Notes: a model not told the origin generated them from the sequence alone. A stretch of DNA of 64,000 bases from Microseira sp003486305 (GCA_031969655.1 DALYJX010000009.1:6587-70586), one strand, 5' to 3'. Shown: positions 46,314 through 55,445, counted from the first letter of the stretch. Program-made: numbers and translations.

Positions 46314-48068
46314 ATGATTAAAGATTTATTTCAGCTAGCAGGCGATCGCCAGCCTCAGTTAATTCAAGGGACTATTCTTTATGTCATTTCATCGCTGTTT
46401 GCAGCGATGCTGTATTTCTTTCTCTATCTCATCCTAGTCGAACTGTTTGAAGACTCGATTAATCCGCAGAAAGTCATCAAGCTGTTTGTGGGAATTGGGC
46501 TGTCTCTGGTATTGCAAGGATTATTCTTGTATTGGGCTAATTTCCTCACTTACATTACGAGCTACCGGATGATTGGGGATTTGCGTCTGCGCTTGGGTAA
46601 TCATATCCGCAAATTGCCGATGGGGTTTTTCACGTCGAAACAAGTGGGCGATCTCAACAATTTAGTCAGCGATGATATGACTAAAATTGAAGGAGTTCCT
46701 TCGTGGGTCTATCCCAAAATCGTCAGTGCGATCGCAACATCGGCGTTTATCGCTGCCTTCCTCTTCTTGATAGATTGGCGCTTAACTTTAGCTACCCTCG
46801 CTGGTGTGCCGATTGCCACGCTTATCTATGTAAACAGTCAAAAACTACTGAAAACATTGTCCGAAGTCCAAAAATGCTCAACAGTAGAAGCAAACTCGCG
46901 GATGATTGAGTACATTCAAGGAATGGGTGTGCTTAAAGCCTTCAATCAAACTGGATCTAGATTTAAGAAATTAGAGAAAGCTCTGGATAATTACAAACAG
47001 GCTAATCTCAACCTCGTGACTCAGCTAGTAACTCCTGCCATTGTGTTTGCTGGAGTCTTAGAATTGGGGTTTGTTGCGATCTTAACAGTTGGAACTTACA
47101 TGTTGTTTGGTGGTGAACTGACTGTCCCGACATTCCTATTATTCTTAGTTTTGGGCTTGCGGTTTTACGCACCTTTGTTTGCACTGTTCGATTTTTCTGC
47201 GATGACGCGGATGATGGAGGCAGCACTGGTACGAGTTACCAAAGTTTTGAATATGTCACCGCTACCAGAACCTACCCAAAACCGGCAGTTAGAGTTTTTT
47301 GACATACAGTTTAAAAATGTCTCGTTCAGCTATGAGAATACCCCAGTATTGCAAGATATCAACTTTCAAGTACCCGAAAGAAGCGTTACTGCCTTAGTTG
47401 GTTCTTCTGGTTCGGGTAAGACTACTATTACGAATTTGATAGCTAGGTTTTGGGATGTTGATACTGGCGAAGTTTTAATCGGTGGAGTCAATATTAAAGA
47501 CCTGAAAACCGAAGAGTTATTGTCCAGCTTAAGTATTGTATTTCAGGATGTGTATCTGTTTAACGATACCATTTTGAACAACATCAAGTTTGGCAAACCC
47601 GACGCTACTTTTGAGCAAGCGATCGCAGCCGCAAAGGCAGCACAGTGCCACGAGTTTATCCTAGAGTTGCCAGAGGGTTATGATACGCCGATCGTAGAAG
47701 GTGGGGCTACGCTTTCCGGGGGAGAAAAGCAGCGAATTGCGATCGCCCGTGCCATTTTAAAAGATGCACCGATTGTAATTTTAGATGAAGCAACCGCTTC
47801 AGTCGATCCAGAAAATGAGATTTTAATTCAAAAAGCGATTAATTCGCTAGTTGAGTCGAAAACGCTTATCCTCATTGCTCACCGACTTTCTACCATTACA
47901 AAGGCAGACCAAATTTTGGTAATTGATAATGGCAAAGTAGTAGAGCATGGCAAGCATGACGAGCTAATTACAAATCCCGAAGGATTATACAGCAAACTTT
48001 GGGATTCTCGTCAACAAGCCCGCAGTTGGAAGGTAAGCGATCGACAGTTGTCCGTGGAAAGAGTATGA
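46314..48068 (+). CDS. ABC half-transporter, YbtQ/IrtB-like (membrane plus ATPase)
   Basis: A 584-residue partner of the preceding gene with the same layout: membrane domain, then Walker A GSSGSGKTT, signature LSGGEKQR, Walker B IVILDEATASVD, and H-loop IAHRLS. Both halves keep intact ATPase motifs. The pair probably forms a heterodimer that moves the metal chelate across the inner membrane. SD-like GGAGG lies before the ATG. Export of the free product is the alternative. Confidence 0.9.
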   Translation: MIKDLFQLAGDRQPQLIQGTILYVISSLFAAMLYFFLYLILVELFEDSINPQKVIKLFVGIGLSLVLQGLFLYWANFLTYITSYRMIGDLRLRLGNHIRKLPMGFFTSKQVGDLNNLVSDDMTKIEGVPSWVYPKIVSAIATSAFIAAFLFLIDWRLTLATLAGVPIATLIYVNSQKLLKTLSEVQKCSTVEANSRMIEYIQGMGVLKAFNQTGSRFKKLEKALDNYKQANLNLVTQLVTPAIVFAGVLELGFVAILTVGTYMLFGGELTVPTFLLFLVLGLRFYAPLFALFDFSAMTRMMEAALVRVTKVLNMSPLPEPTQNRQLEFFDIQFKNVSFSYENTPVLQDINFQVPERSVTALVGSSGSGKTTITNLIARFWDVDTGEVLIGGVNIKDLKTEELLSSLSIVFQDVYLFNDTILNNIKFGKPDATFEQAIAAAKAAQCHEFILELPEGYDTPIVEGGATLSGGEKQRIAIARAILKDAPIVILDEATASVDPENEILIQKAINSLVESKTLILIAHRLSTITKADQILVIDNGKVVEHGKHDELITNPEGLYSKLWDSRQQARSWKVSDRQLSVERV

Positions 48069-48135
48069 GGTTTTGGCTGCTAAACAAGCAAATGTCAAAT
48101 TTACTTAAGAAAAGTTAACTGAAGAAGTTAAACAC

Positions 48136-48205
48136 TAGACTTCTCCAATAACTACCTTCCCTGCGGGCGAGACGCCCACCCCACAAGAATAATTGGAGAG
48201 GTCTA
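48136..48205. repeat. 70-bp MITE-like copy of the TAGACCTCTCC element
   Basis: TAGACTTCTCC (48136-48146) and GGAGAGGTCTA (48195-48205) are terminal inverted repeats with one mismatch. They enclose GCGGGCGAGACGCCCACCCC, the palindromic core also found in frame in the PKS. A further GGAGAAGTCTA lies at about 48253. It occupies most of the 317-nt gap 48069-48385, which otherwise holds nothing I can name. Confidence 0.85.
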
Positions 48206-48385
48206 ATGGAAATCATTTTACCCCAAGGCGATCGCGGGAGCATTTATTTTTGGAGAAGTCTAATAGACTAAGAGCCAGATTTCTTGCTCTAGTAGGCATT
48301 TTGCCTGCGGGGAACCTAAATTCGACCCTTGGTCTATTGGTATCCGTCACGTTAATTTGTCAAACGTTCCAACTTGGAGAGACTC

Positions 48386-49717
48386 ATGATTGACAGCAAA
48401 AAGCTTAACTCTACCGAACAAATATTTGAAGTGTTGAACCGCGTTGCTTGCTCTTCAAATGTTGTTTTGATTAGTCGGATTAAGGGGCCTCTGACTGAAG
48501 AAATTCTCAGACAAGCTCTCTTACTGGTTCAGTCTCGTCATTCCCGTCTTAATTATCGGATTGTAGGGTTTTTAGATAGCCTCCACTTTGAAACTGAAGG
48601 GCTAGCTAAAATTCCGTTTCGCGTTGTAGATAAACCGCACTCCGATCAGTGGCAAGAAGTCGTCTTGGAAGAGTTGAACGAGAAAATTGATAGTAGTAAA
48701 TCTTTAATAAGAGCGGTCTTTTTCCGCCCTGAAAATGACCGAAGTATAAGTTATTTGATCACAACATTGCATCACGGCATAACAGATGTCTCATCAAACA
48801 TTCGACTGCACCAAGACCTATTAACTTACTGTCAGAAGATTGCATCTGGTGAGCCAATTGACAATATCTCTAGCTTGCCTATACTTCCATCTCTCGAAGA
48901 ACTACTGCCCGAAACCATAAAAGGGTTCAGAGGTAAAATGAAGGGCTTATTGTTTTTGTTGCAATCGGGGTTGAAGCAGCTTTGGTATCGACCTAAAACA
49001 CTGGGTTTTGAAACTTGCTTACCCTTCGAGTTACGCCGTACTGGCTTGGTTCACAGGGAACTCAATGAAGAGTTTACCCAAAAGCTTGTAAATTCTTGTA
49101 GAAATGAAAAGGCAACGATACAGGGTGCTTTATGTGCGGCGATGATGTTGACTGCTGCCAGAAAAATTAGAGCAGGGAAGATAAAAGACATATCCGTTAG
49201 CTGTTGCAGTACTGTGGACGTGCGGAAACTTTTAGAACCAGTAGTCAGAAAAGAACAAATGGCTATGCTGAGTTCTTTTCTCGCATCATACCACACTATA
49301 AAAACAGATACATCATTCTGGGAATTAGCGCGGGATGTCAAACAACAACTTGAAAGTGGATTGTTACGTGGCACTCCTTTAAGCCAATTGCTGATGGCAT
49401 CAAGGAAAATGATTGACAATTTTTTGTCAAATCCTAATCTATCAGCATGGACGGTAACGATTGGTAATGCTCGAGCAGACATACCAAGAGTTTATGGCTC
49501 ATTTGAGCTAGAAGAAATAAACTTGGCAATGGCATCGGCTGCCTATGGAGGTGTCTTTTATGCCGGGATCGTTAATTTTGCTGGAAAAATATTTTTGAAT
49601 TTCTTTTTTTCTGACCCCTCAATCAGTCGAGAAACGATGGAAAATCTTGCCAATAGTGTAGTGTCTTACTTGGTTGATGCCTGCCAAAAAGAGATAGTGC
49701 CAGGTTTATCTTTATAA
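48386..49717 (+). CDS. PapA-like condensation-fold acyltransferase
   Basis: The ATG at 48386 has TTGGAGAG upstream and gives 443 residues; the longer TTG frame is less likely. The protein has the condensation-superfamily active motif HHxxxD as LHHGITD and resembles PapA5/wax-ester or phthiocerol acyltransferases more than NRPS condensation domains. It is followed by a stand-alone carrier protein, so it probably transfers an acyl group from that carrier to a hydroxyl or amine of the product. This tailoring has no counterpart in yersiniabactin biosynthesis. Target and acyl group are unknown. Confidence 0.75.
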   Translation: MIDSKKLNSTEQIFEVLNRVACSSNVVLISRIKGPLTEEILRQALLLVQSRHSRLNYRIVGFLDSLHFETEGLAKIPFRVVDKPHSDQWQEVVLEELNEKIDSSKSLIRAVFFRPENDRSISYLITTLHHGITDVSSNIRLHQDLLTYCQKIASGEPIDNISSLPILPSLEELLPETIKGFRGKMKGLLFLLQSGLKQLWYRPKTLGFETCLPFELRRTGLVHRELNEEFTQKLVNSCRNEKATIQGALCAAMMLTAARKIRAGKIKDISVSCCSTVDVRKLLEPVVRKEQMAMLSSFLASYHTIKTDTSFWELARDVKQQLESGLLRGTPLSQLLMASRKMIDNFLSNPNLSAWTVTIGNARADIPRVYGSFELEEINLAMASAAYGGVFYAGIVNFAGKIFLNFFFSDPSISRETMENLANSVVSYLVDACQKEIVPGLSL

Positions 49718-49770
49718 CCAAGAGATTTGCCTGGGATTTTCAAAAATTTTGAAATTAGAGGGAAATTGCA

Positions 49771-50019
49771 ATGAATAGAAACGAGATGTTTTCTGTACTG
49801 AAGTCAAATATCGAAACAATAGTAGAAGTCGCAGAAGGTAAAGAAATTCAAGAAACTGACAATATTGTTTACGATCTAGGAGCTGATTCTTTGGAAGTTG
49901 TTGCAGTGATATTGCGAACGCAGAAACAGCTAAAAATCGAGATTCCTCCAGCTAAGCTTTCTCAAATTGAGAAAATAAAAGACCTGCTCGATTTGTTTGA
50001 AAAGACTACTTCCTACTGA
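49771..50019 (+). CDS. Stand-alone acyl carrier protein
   Basis: An 82-residue carrier with the Ser in LGADSLEVVAV. AGGGAAA precedes the ATG. It lies between the PapA-like acyltransferase and the type II thioesterase, so it likely holds the acyl donor for the former. No dedicated ligase is next to it; the donor could come from the central ACP-linked pools or from the KASIII system. The C-terminal region is Lys-rich. Confidence 0.87.
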   Translation: MNRNEMFSVLKSNIETIVEVAEGKEIQETDNIVYDLGADSLEVVAVILRTQKQLKIEIPPAKLSQIEKIKDLLDLFEKTTSY

Positions 50020-50240
50020 AAGTGCGATCGCGTTATGAAAACCATCTCATCTCATGTCCTTTCGTTTTGGATCTTCTTGTGTAAATCTGGATATTCTATG
50101 GTTGGTTTTTACCAAATATCCTCTTGTAGTTTTGAAGTGGATAGATAAACCATCTTCCACTTGCTTAACCCTAATTTTGCTGCAATTGTAGGTTTCATTA
50201 TCTGAGAACAATATCCAGGTTTTATGGAGGGATAAATACT

Positions 50241-50996
50241 GTGATAAATCCAATAAAAACTAACTCTTGGATTGTATATTCAAAACACAATCCTCAAGCT
50301 AGTTTACGTTTATTTTGCTTTCCCTATGCCGGAGGTGGAGCTTCTATCTTTCGCACCTGGCAGGAAAATTTGCCCGCAACTATAGAAGTTTGTCCGATCG
50401 AACTTCCTGGACGCGGAACTAGAATGGGATATTCCCTATTTACTAAGCTTTCGCCCCTCCTGCAAGCACTAACTGAAGCTCTCCTTCCATACTTAGACAA
50501 ACCATTTGCTTTTTTTGGTCATAGCTTCGGTGCGCTTTTATGCTTCGAGTTAGCTCATCTGCTCTACAAAGATTACGATTTAGAACCAGTCCACTTGTTG
50601 GTATCTGGTCGTCAAGCGCCTCAAATCCCTGACCGTGCGCCACTTCACGCCTTAAACGAACTGATGTTAATGGCAGAATTACACCGTCTTAATGGCACAC
50701 CCAAGGCAGTTCTAGATAACCCGGAAATGATGCAATTACTTATGCCGATTTTGCGAGCAGATTTAGCAATTGATGAAACTTATGCTTACGCGAGCAAAAC
50801 TCCTTTGAAATGTCCTATTACTGTCTTTGGCGGCTTGCAAGACCCCGAAACAAACCTGGATGACCTTGAAGCTTGGCGGCAGCATACAAGTAATTGTTTT
50901 TCACTACACATGCTTCCTGGCGATCACTTTTTTATCAACACGGCTCAGTTATTTCTGCTTCAAGTTATTTCCCGCGAACTGCAATTGATTGTTTAG
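50241..50996 (+). CDS. Type II thioesterase (YbtT/GrsT-like), editing
   Basis: A 251-residue alpha/beta hydrolase with FCFPYAGGGAS near the N-terminus, the nucleophile motif GHSFGALLCFEL and a late GDHFF with the catalytic His. It starts at GTG with GGAGGG upstream. Such enzymes remove stalled or mis-primed groups from carrier domains of NRPS/PKS lines, as YbtT does for yersiniabactin. It is the last gene of the plus-strand arm and is followed by a hairpin. Confidence 0.9.
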   Translation: MINPIKTNSWIVYSKHNPQASLRLFCFPYAGGGASIFRTWQENLPATIEVCPIELPGRGTRMGYSLFTKLSPLLQALTEALLPYLDKPFAFFGHSFGALLCFELAHLLYKDYDLEPVHLLVSGRQAPQIPDRAPLHALNELMLMAELHRLNGTPKAVLDNPEMMQLLMPILRADLAIDETYAYASKTPLKCPITVFGGLQDPETNLDDLEAWRQHTSNCFSLHMLPGDHFFINTAQLFLLQVISRELQLIV

Positions 50997-51005
50997 TAGG
51001 TTAAA

Positions 51006-51040
51006 AGGCTACCAACCTGAGCCGGGACAGTTGGTGGCCT
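51006..51040 (+). terminator. Hairpin after the thioesterase gene, possible terminator
   Basis: AGGCTACCAAC pairs with GTTGGTGGCCT (11 bp with one G-T) ten nt after the last stop of the uptake arm. No clear T-run follows, so it may be a Rho-dependent end or an RNA-stabilising hairpin. Confidence 0.5.
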
Positions 51041-51144
51041 ACTGAGCAGAGATAACGAGTGATAAAACCCACATTCCGCACCCTCAACTGTCACATAGAC
51101 AGTGACAGAAGCGTAAAAGTGAATGTTGTGGCTCAATTTTCAGG

Positions 51145-51172
51145 GGAAGTTGCACTTTCTGGTGCAACTTCC
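51145..51172. terminator. Perfect 11-bp hairpin between convergent genes
   Basis: GGAAGTTGCAC and GTGCAACTTCC form a perfect stem with a 6-nt loop between the convergent thioesterase gene and the membrane-protein gene at 51213. It could serve both strands as a transcription stop. Confidence 0.5.
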
Positions 51173-51212
51173 AGCTAAACACAGGTGACCGCAAGTGCAG
51201 ATTAACTAAAAA

Positions 51213-51536
51213 TCATAAAGTCGCCGTAATCAAGAGGAAAATTAATCTAAAAAACGTCAACTCCAACCTATCTGGATCTAGATTAAATTGTGAATCTTTT
51301 AATATTTCTTCATTTTTCACAAACTCCCAATATAGTGCCAGTAATAATTCCCTCTTTCTCTCATAGTCTGACGCTTGCCGTTCCGCAAAAATTCCGGTTA
51401 AGGTTGCGAATAATCCGAGGACAGTAAGTGCTGGTTCAAATCTTGAGTCTCCTGTACTTGCTAGAAACCAAATCGCTGCTAGGATTAGTCCAACAAGTAA
51501 AGCAGAAAAAGTCAAAATACTTATAAAATTTCTCAT
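51213..51536 (-). CDS. Small membrane protein of unknown function, possibly C-terminally truncated
   Basis: 107 residues. Two hydrophobic helices (about 4-26 and 36-50) are followed by a basic/acidic segment, FAERQASDYERKRELL. The C-terminus ends abruptly in a hydrophobic stretch (FFRLIFLLITATL), which looks unlike a natural end and may reflect truncation by a frameshift. I do not recognise the family. It lies just downstream of the broken methyltransferase gene on the same strand, with no obvious link to the siderophore cluster. Confidence 0.5.
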   Translation of the reverse strand: MRNFISILTFSALLVGLILAAIWFLASTGDSRFEPALTVLGLFATLTGIFAERQASDYERKRELLLALYWEFVKNEEILKDSQFNLDPDRLELTFFRLIFLLITATL

Positions 51537-51594
51537 CTAGTTATCTGCTATGTCTAGGTAAGGTTTTTTCTTCAATATCCCACTATACTTTGAA

Positions 51595-52755
51595 CTAAGA
51601 CCAAACAGCGTCCGCTAATGAATTTCCGTTATTATTTCCAGGTTTGTTGCTAGAGGGACGGTTTACTAATAGTAAATCCATACCAAATTTGGTATTATAA
51701 TCATTTTCAAAACTGGTATTTTTTCTATCAACTATTGCTAAACCGCTCTCCGAAATTATCTTTTCAATGCCTGTACAAGTGTATTTTCGAGTTAGAAGCA
51801 AACGAATTGTATCGTTGCTTAAAAAGTCCGTATATGACCAATCTGGTAACATCACTCGAATTGTTTCTTTAGTTGAATTTTGATAGATAACCTTAATTAA
51901 AATTGCTTTATTGTCTTCCACAGAAGACTGGAATATCAAATTGCCTAAGTCAATATGTAAATCAGTATTTTGAAGCAACGCACTTGTAACAAACTTCTTA
52001 AAAGATTCGATTCTTGCATATTCTGCTGCTGCCGCCTGTACAGTCTGATTATCTAGGTCTTTAGTTGCTGCCACTTCTATGAGCAGCAAGTCCTTGTCGC
52101 GCATCAATCTAGAAAGGATCTTTAACAGTCTCATATCGTCCTGGAAATTAGCTAGTGTATTACCGAGAAGGGAAAACAAAACAGGGTGATTAGGCACAAT
52201 TTGATCGAGTAGTTTTCGTAAGTTTTCCACTCTCCTTGGATCGGAAAAATCAATTTGAATTGGTAGAATATGCCTACGCATTAATTGTTCTATTCCAGTT
52301 ACCTCCTGAATAGCCATTCTCAACATTGGCGCACTCATATCGACTGGAAAGTAAAACAAATTAGGTTGTTTAACGAGTAAGGAAGTTAAAATATGGCAAT
52401 CTTTTTTACCATTACCCACACCTAAACTAACATAGTGAAACTCTTGAGGATCTATCTTGTTAGAGTAGATTTGCCGCCATCGTTATCTGAACGATTGTAT
52501 ACTCTCTTTCATGACTGGGTAGAATGGATCGGCACAAGTTTTATCCCATGCTATGGTTGGTCCTATTCCCCAGTAAGAGAACCCAGATAAAATCTGCTTC
52601 CCATCACCTGTTTGGGAAAAATCACCTTTTAACTCTTGTACGAGTTCTGCCAGTTTTGTTTGTTGGCTGTCCCCGATAAAACAAAGTGTCCATCCTAAAT
52701 CTGATGAATCGGTGGGGCATTGTAGCAGTTTTCCCAAATCCGGATATTGCAACAT
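51595..52755 (-). pseudogene. EgtD-like (histidine-specific/DUF2260-type) SAM methyltransferase interrupted by an in-frame TAA
   Basis: A continuous 387-codon frame resembles the EgtD-like Methyltransf_33 family, broken only by TAA at 52483-52485. The upstream part has 90 residues (TLCFIGDSQQT, then YPVMKESIQSFR). Beyond the stop the same frame continues RWRQIYSNKID and reaches YVSLGVGNGKKD, the SAM-binding loop. It then runs to DLLLVNRP at the end. Later marks include PVLFSLLGNTLANF. The downstream ATG at 52419 would start inside the SAM motif, so neither half is likely functional. This is a recent nonsense mutation, a sequencing error, or less likely a readthrough gene. Confidence 0.75.
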
Positions 52756-52821
52756 AGTATTTCTTACCTAACGACTAACTTCCTGTAATTGTGGATTAGG
52801 TAGTCGCACCCTGGCGAATGG

Positions 52822-52993
52822 CTAATAGATCTCTCCAACAAAGAAATTATCGCGTAGGGCGAGTTCCTAGATCCTGGAACGGGTGAAGCATTTGGAGATC
52901 AAATCTAGGGTTTCAAACCTAAATAGTCGCTCAAATGCTTCACCCCTACATAGATCAAAGAGCTTGAGTTTCTTTGTGGGAGAGGTCTAATAG
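52822..52993. repeat. 172-bp MITE-like element with about 25-bp terminal inverted repeats
   Basis: The ends 52822-52846 and 52969-52993 are inverted repeats matching at about 22 of 25 positions, both containing the CTCTCC/GGAGAG core of the TAGACCTCTCC family. Inside, GGGTGAAGCATTT (52881) pairs with AAATGCTTCACCC (52933). It lies upstream of the broken methyltransferase. The rest of 52756-53354 holds no gene I can support. Confidence 0.8.
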
Positions 52994-53354
52994 AACTATT
53001 CGCAATTCGCAATCGCCTAAGCCGTCTAACTGTATATTAAGCCGCTTTCCAGCATTTTTTCCACAGGATGATTGACCATCATTTATACAAGCAAGTTTAA
53101 GCCTTGATCCTCAATAACGGGTAGCAGTGGAAGACAAAAATGAGATCGATCCAATCCCTGATGGAACCGATCGCTTTTAATTATTGTCAAATGGCGATCG
53201 CAAGGGTTGATCGAATCTGCCTCTAGCGTCAATCGCACCGTTGCTACAATGCCAGCAGTTGCGATGTGTAGGCATTCTGATACTCTGAATTTTGACGCAA
53301 TTGCTCGGTTTTCGTTCCCGCGCTTTGCATCTCACTTTAGACAGATAAAAAAGG

Positions 53355-53403
53355 CTTTCGCCCGTTTTGGATAATCTGAGCGCTGCTCTCTGGCGAAAGC
53401 CCT
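53355..53403 (-). terminator. Rho-independent terminator of the integrase gene
   Basis: GGCTTTCGCC (53355-53364) and GGCGAAAGCC (53394-53403) form a 10-bp stem. On the minus strand it is followed by a run of T. It lies 17 nt beyond the recombinase stop. Confidence 0.75.
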
Positions 53404-53419
53404 CGTAAAATCAAGACTT

Positions 53420-54460
53420 TTAAGGCACGGCAGGTCTATTCGGCTTGCTCATCAATGCGTCAAAAGCTCTTTGATGATGTTTTTCTGAAATCCAGTGGTG
53501 ATATACGCAAGTGTGGATGGCAACGCTGTGACCCATTTGTTGAGCTGCCAAAGTCAAATCTAGGCCATACTCTAAAGTTCTGACTGCCCAGGCGTGCCGC
53601 AGATCGTAAGGTCGAAACGGAATGCCTGAACGCTTGAAAAACTGTTGCACTCGTCGTCCGTAATCAGCATTGCACTGACCCGTTACCGCTGGCAGGTATA
53701 CATCCCACAACTGCCACCGCTCCCACCATTCTAAGGGGAAAGGCCACACGCGCCGACTGCCTGTTTTACCGTCTAATATGTTCAAAACTTTCTCGCCCGA
53801 TCGCAAGCTTTCCAGATCGAGGTTAAATATTTCATGGGGTCGCAGTCCATAGACAGCCAGCATTCCATACACCCATTGCCATGCTCGATTGGTGATGTGC
53901 GATCGCGAAGCGTCTGCGAAGCAGAATCGCCACTCGGCAATTAAAGCATCTTCTGGCAGGTTGCGGGGCAAGGCTTTGGCTGAAGAATAAGATCCTACGT
54001 AAGCTTTGACTTCCAGTTCAATTTCTGCCAGCGTTGCTAGTTGTTTCATGACGCTGCATACTCGCTTGCGGGTGCGGGTATCTGGAGGCGTCGCAAAGAT
54101 TAGCTGTTTCATCACCTCCGCAGTTAGTGGTGCGTCAGCAGGTAATCGATGAAGAACTAACCGATATTCTCGAAATGTTGTTTCTGATTTGGGCGTTCGG
54201 GCGCGACGGGTGAAGTAATCTTGTTCAAATTCTTCTGCCCACTCGCGACAAGTTTTTGGAGTTGCTGAAACAGAATTTTGTTTCAAATAAGGTTCCCAGG
54301 AAAACTCCTTGCAAGCTAACAATCCTCCTATGACAATTGCCTCAGCTTTAGCTCGTTTAAATCCAGCTGGGTTAGCATAAATTCCCAGCGCGATTTCCTG
54401 CTGATGCGGCTGTTGTTTTTGAGTACCGGGCTTGGGTGGTAACGTTGCCCTCAGGTACAA
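53420..54460 (-). CDS. Tyrosine recombinase/site-specific integrase
   Basis: 346 residues. The catalytic domain shows the first Arg in GLRPHEI (about 207), the second box as YDLRHAW (about 285, Tyr replacing the usual His of HxxR), GHS (about 303) and the nucleophile Tyr in VYHHW (about 317). The N-terminal part resembles phage-like SAM-binding and arm regions. It faces the 3' end of tRNA-His, 217 nt away, the classical integration target for such enzymes. It may mark the edge of a genomic island extending leftward, possibly including the metallophore cluster. No duplicated tRNA end (attachment site) was seen in the window. Confidence 0.82.
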   Translation of the reverse strand: MYLRATLPPKPGTQKQQPHQQEIALGIYANPAGFKRAKAEAIVIGGLLACKEFSWEPYLKQNSVSATPKTCREWAEEFEQDYFTRRARTPKSETTFREYRLVLHRLPADAPLTAEVMKQLIFATPPDTRTRKRVCSVMKQLATLAEIELEVKAYVGSYSSAKALPRNLPEDALIAEWRFCFADASRSHITNRAWQWVYGMLAVYGLRPHEIFNLDLESLRSGEKVLNILDGKTGSRRVWPFPLEWWERWQLWDVYLPAVTGQCNADYGRRVQQFFKRSGIPFRPYDLRHAWAVRTLEYGLDLTLAAQQMGHSVAIHTCVYHHWISEKHHQRAFDALMSKPNRPAVP

Positions 54461-54677
54461 ACTATTTCCTTATTGACGAAGTTGCACGCCGATATTTGCC
54501 GCTTTGAGTTCAGCATTAACTTCCGCCAGTCGATTTTTTGGTGTCACAGCTTCCCTAAATCTTCCCTAAATTTCTCGGGTTATTAGGGCTTGGTTAAAGC
54601 CCGATAGAGATGTGAAAAAGATAGGATTATTGTACCCAAAGGCTTGAGGCGTGAGGGTTGCAAAGCTCTAGAAGAAG

Positions 54678-54751
54678 GGCGAACGAGGGGACTCGAACCC
54701 CCGAATGGTGGAACCACAATCCACTGCCTTAACCACTTGGCTACGCTCGCC
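54678..54751 (-). tRNA. tRNA-His (GTG anticodon)
   Basis: The minus strand gives a full cloverleaf: acceptor GCGAGCG/CGTTCGC with one G-T, D arm AGCCAAGTGGTTAAGGCA, anticodon stem GTGGA/TCCAC with loop TTGTGGT (anticodon GTG), and T arm with loop TTCGAGT. The extra 5' G and discriminator C typical of bacterial tRNA-His are both encoded at the ends. Confidence 0.95.
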
Positions 54752-54859
54752 ATTGCGATTACCTAATATAGCACAAGGATCGGAAATTGATCTAGGGGGT
54801 ACTCGAAAATATCAGCTAATCTGGAATGCAGGCATCCGTCGGGTACAGTCTCAAATCCC

Positions 54860-55240
54860 ATGCACAAGTTGAATTTGCTCAAAACCGCTCTGATTGGGCT
54901 TCTGGCTGTTGTCGGGGGGACGATGGCGATCGCAAACCCCAGCCAGACCCAGTACGAGGAGTATGCGATCGCTCAGCTGACCGCCTACCTCAAAGATAAC
55001 GTCTGCACCCAAGCCCCTGAAGATTTCGGCGAAATTCTCCCAAGTTACTGCACATCCCTGGTCGATGTTGGGCGTCCTCAACTACAAAAAATGATCGCCA
55101 ATAATACCGACCAACTTAATTTTATTTTCTTTACCATTTATCGCACAGAACTTTCTATCGGCCCTTTCCTGCCTGGTTACCAGTTTGAAACTCTGGCTGT
55201 TTTCCACAAATTCTATACCTACCAAGCTCAAAAGCAGTAG
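54860..55240 (+). CDS. DUF4359-like exported small protein
   Basis: 126 residues. An N-terminal signal peptide (KTALIGLLAVVGGTMAIANPS) is followed by a soluble region with two Cys (NVCTQAP and SYCTSLV) and an IGPFLPGYQFETLAVF ending. It matches my memory of the cyanobacterial DUF4359 family, often single small secreted or membrane-attached proteins of unknown function. It lies just beyond tRNA-His on the opposite strand. No obvious operon. Confidence 0.7.
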   Translation: MHKLNLLKTALIGLLAVVGGTMAIANPSQTQYEEYAIAQLTAYLKDNVCTQAPEDFGEILPSYCTSLVDVGRPQLQKMIANNTDQLNFIFFTIYRTELSIGPFLPGYQFETLAVFHKFYTYQAQKQ

Positions 55241-55445
55241 TATGTTTTGACTTGCCAAAATTATCTTCTTTGGGGAATACTTACTCCCCGCTTTTCTATT
55301 TCTCGCGAAAGAGCCTTGATCTAGCTATTTTTCCAGCTTAAGATTGATTTACTTTTAACACATCAGTCTTATCTTGTCAATATAAAGGCTAAACGAATCA
55401 AAAATTTCCATAGTTTTCCAGGTTTGTAAGTTCGCGGAGGTTTAT

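Noticed and set aside
50047..50253. 68-residue minus-strand ORF between the carrier and thioesterase genes
   Set aside because: It overlaps the thioesterase start region on the opposite strand, has no recognisable family or ribosome site, and fits chance length for an AT-rich gap.
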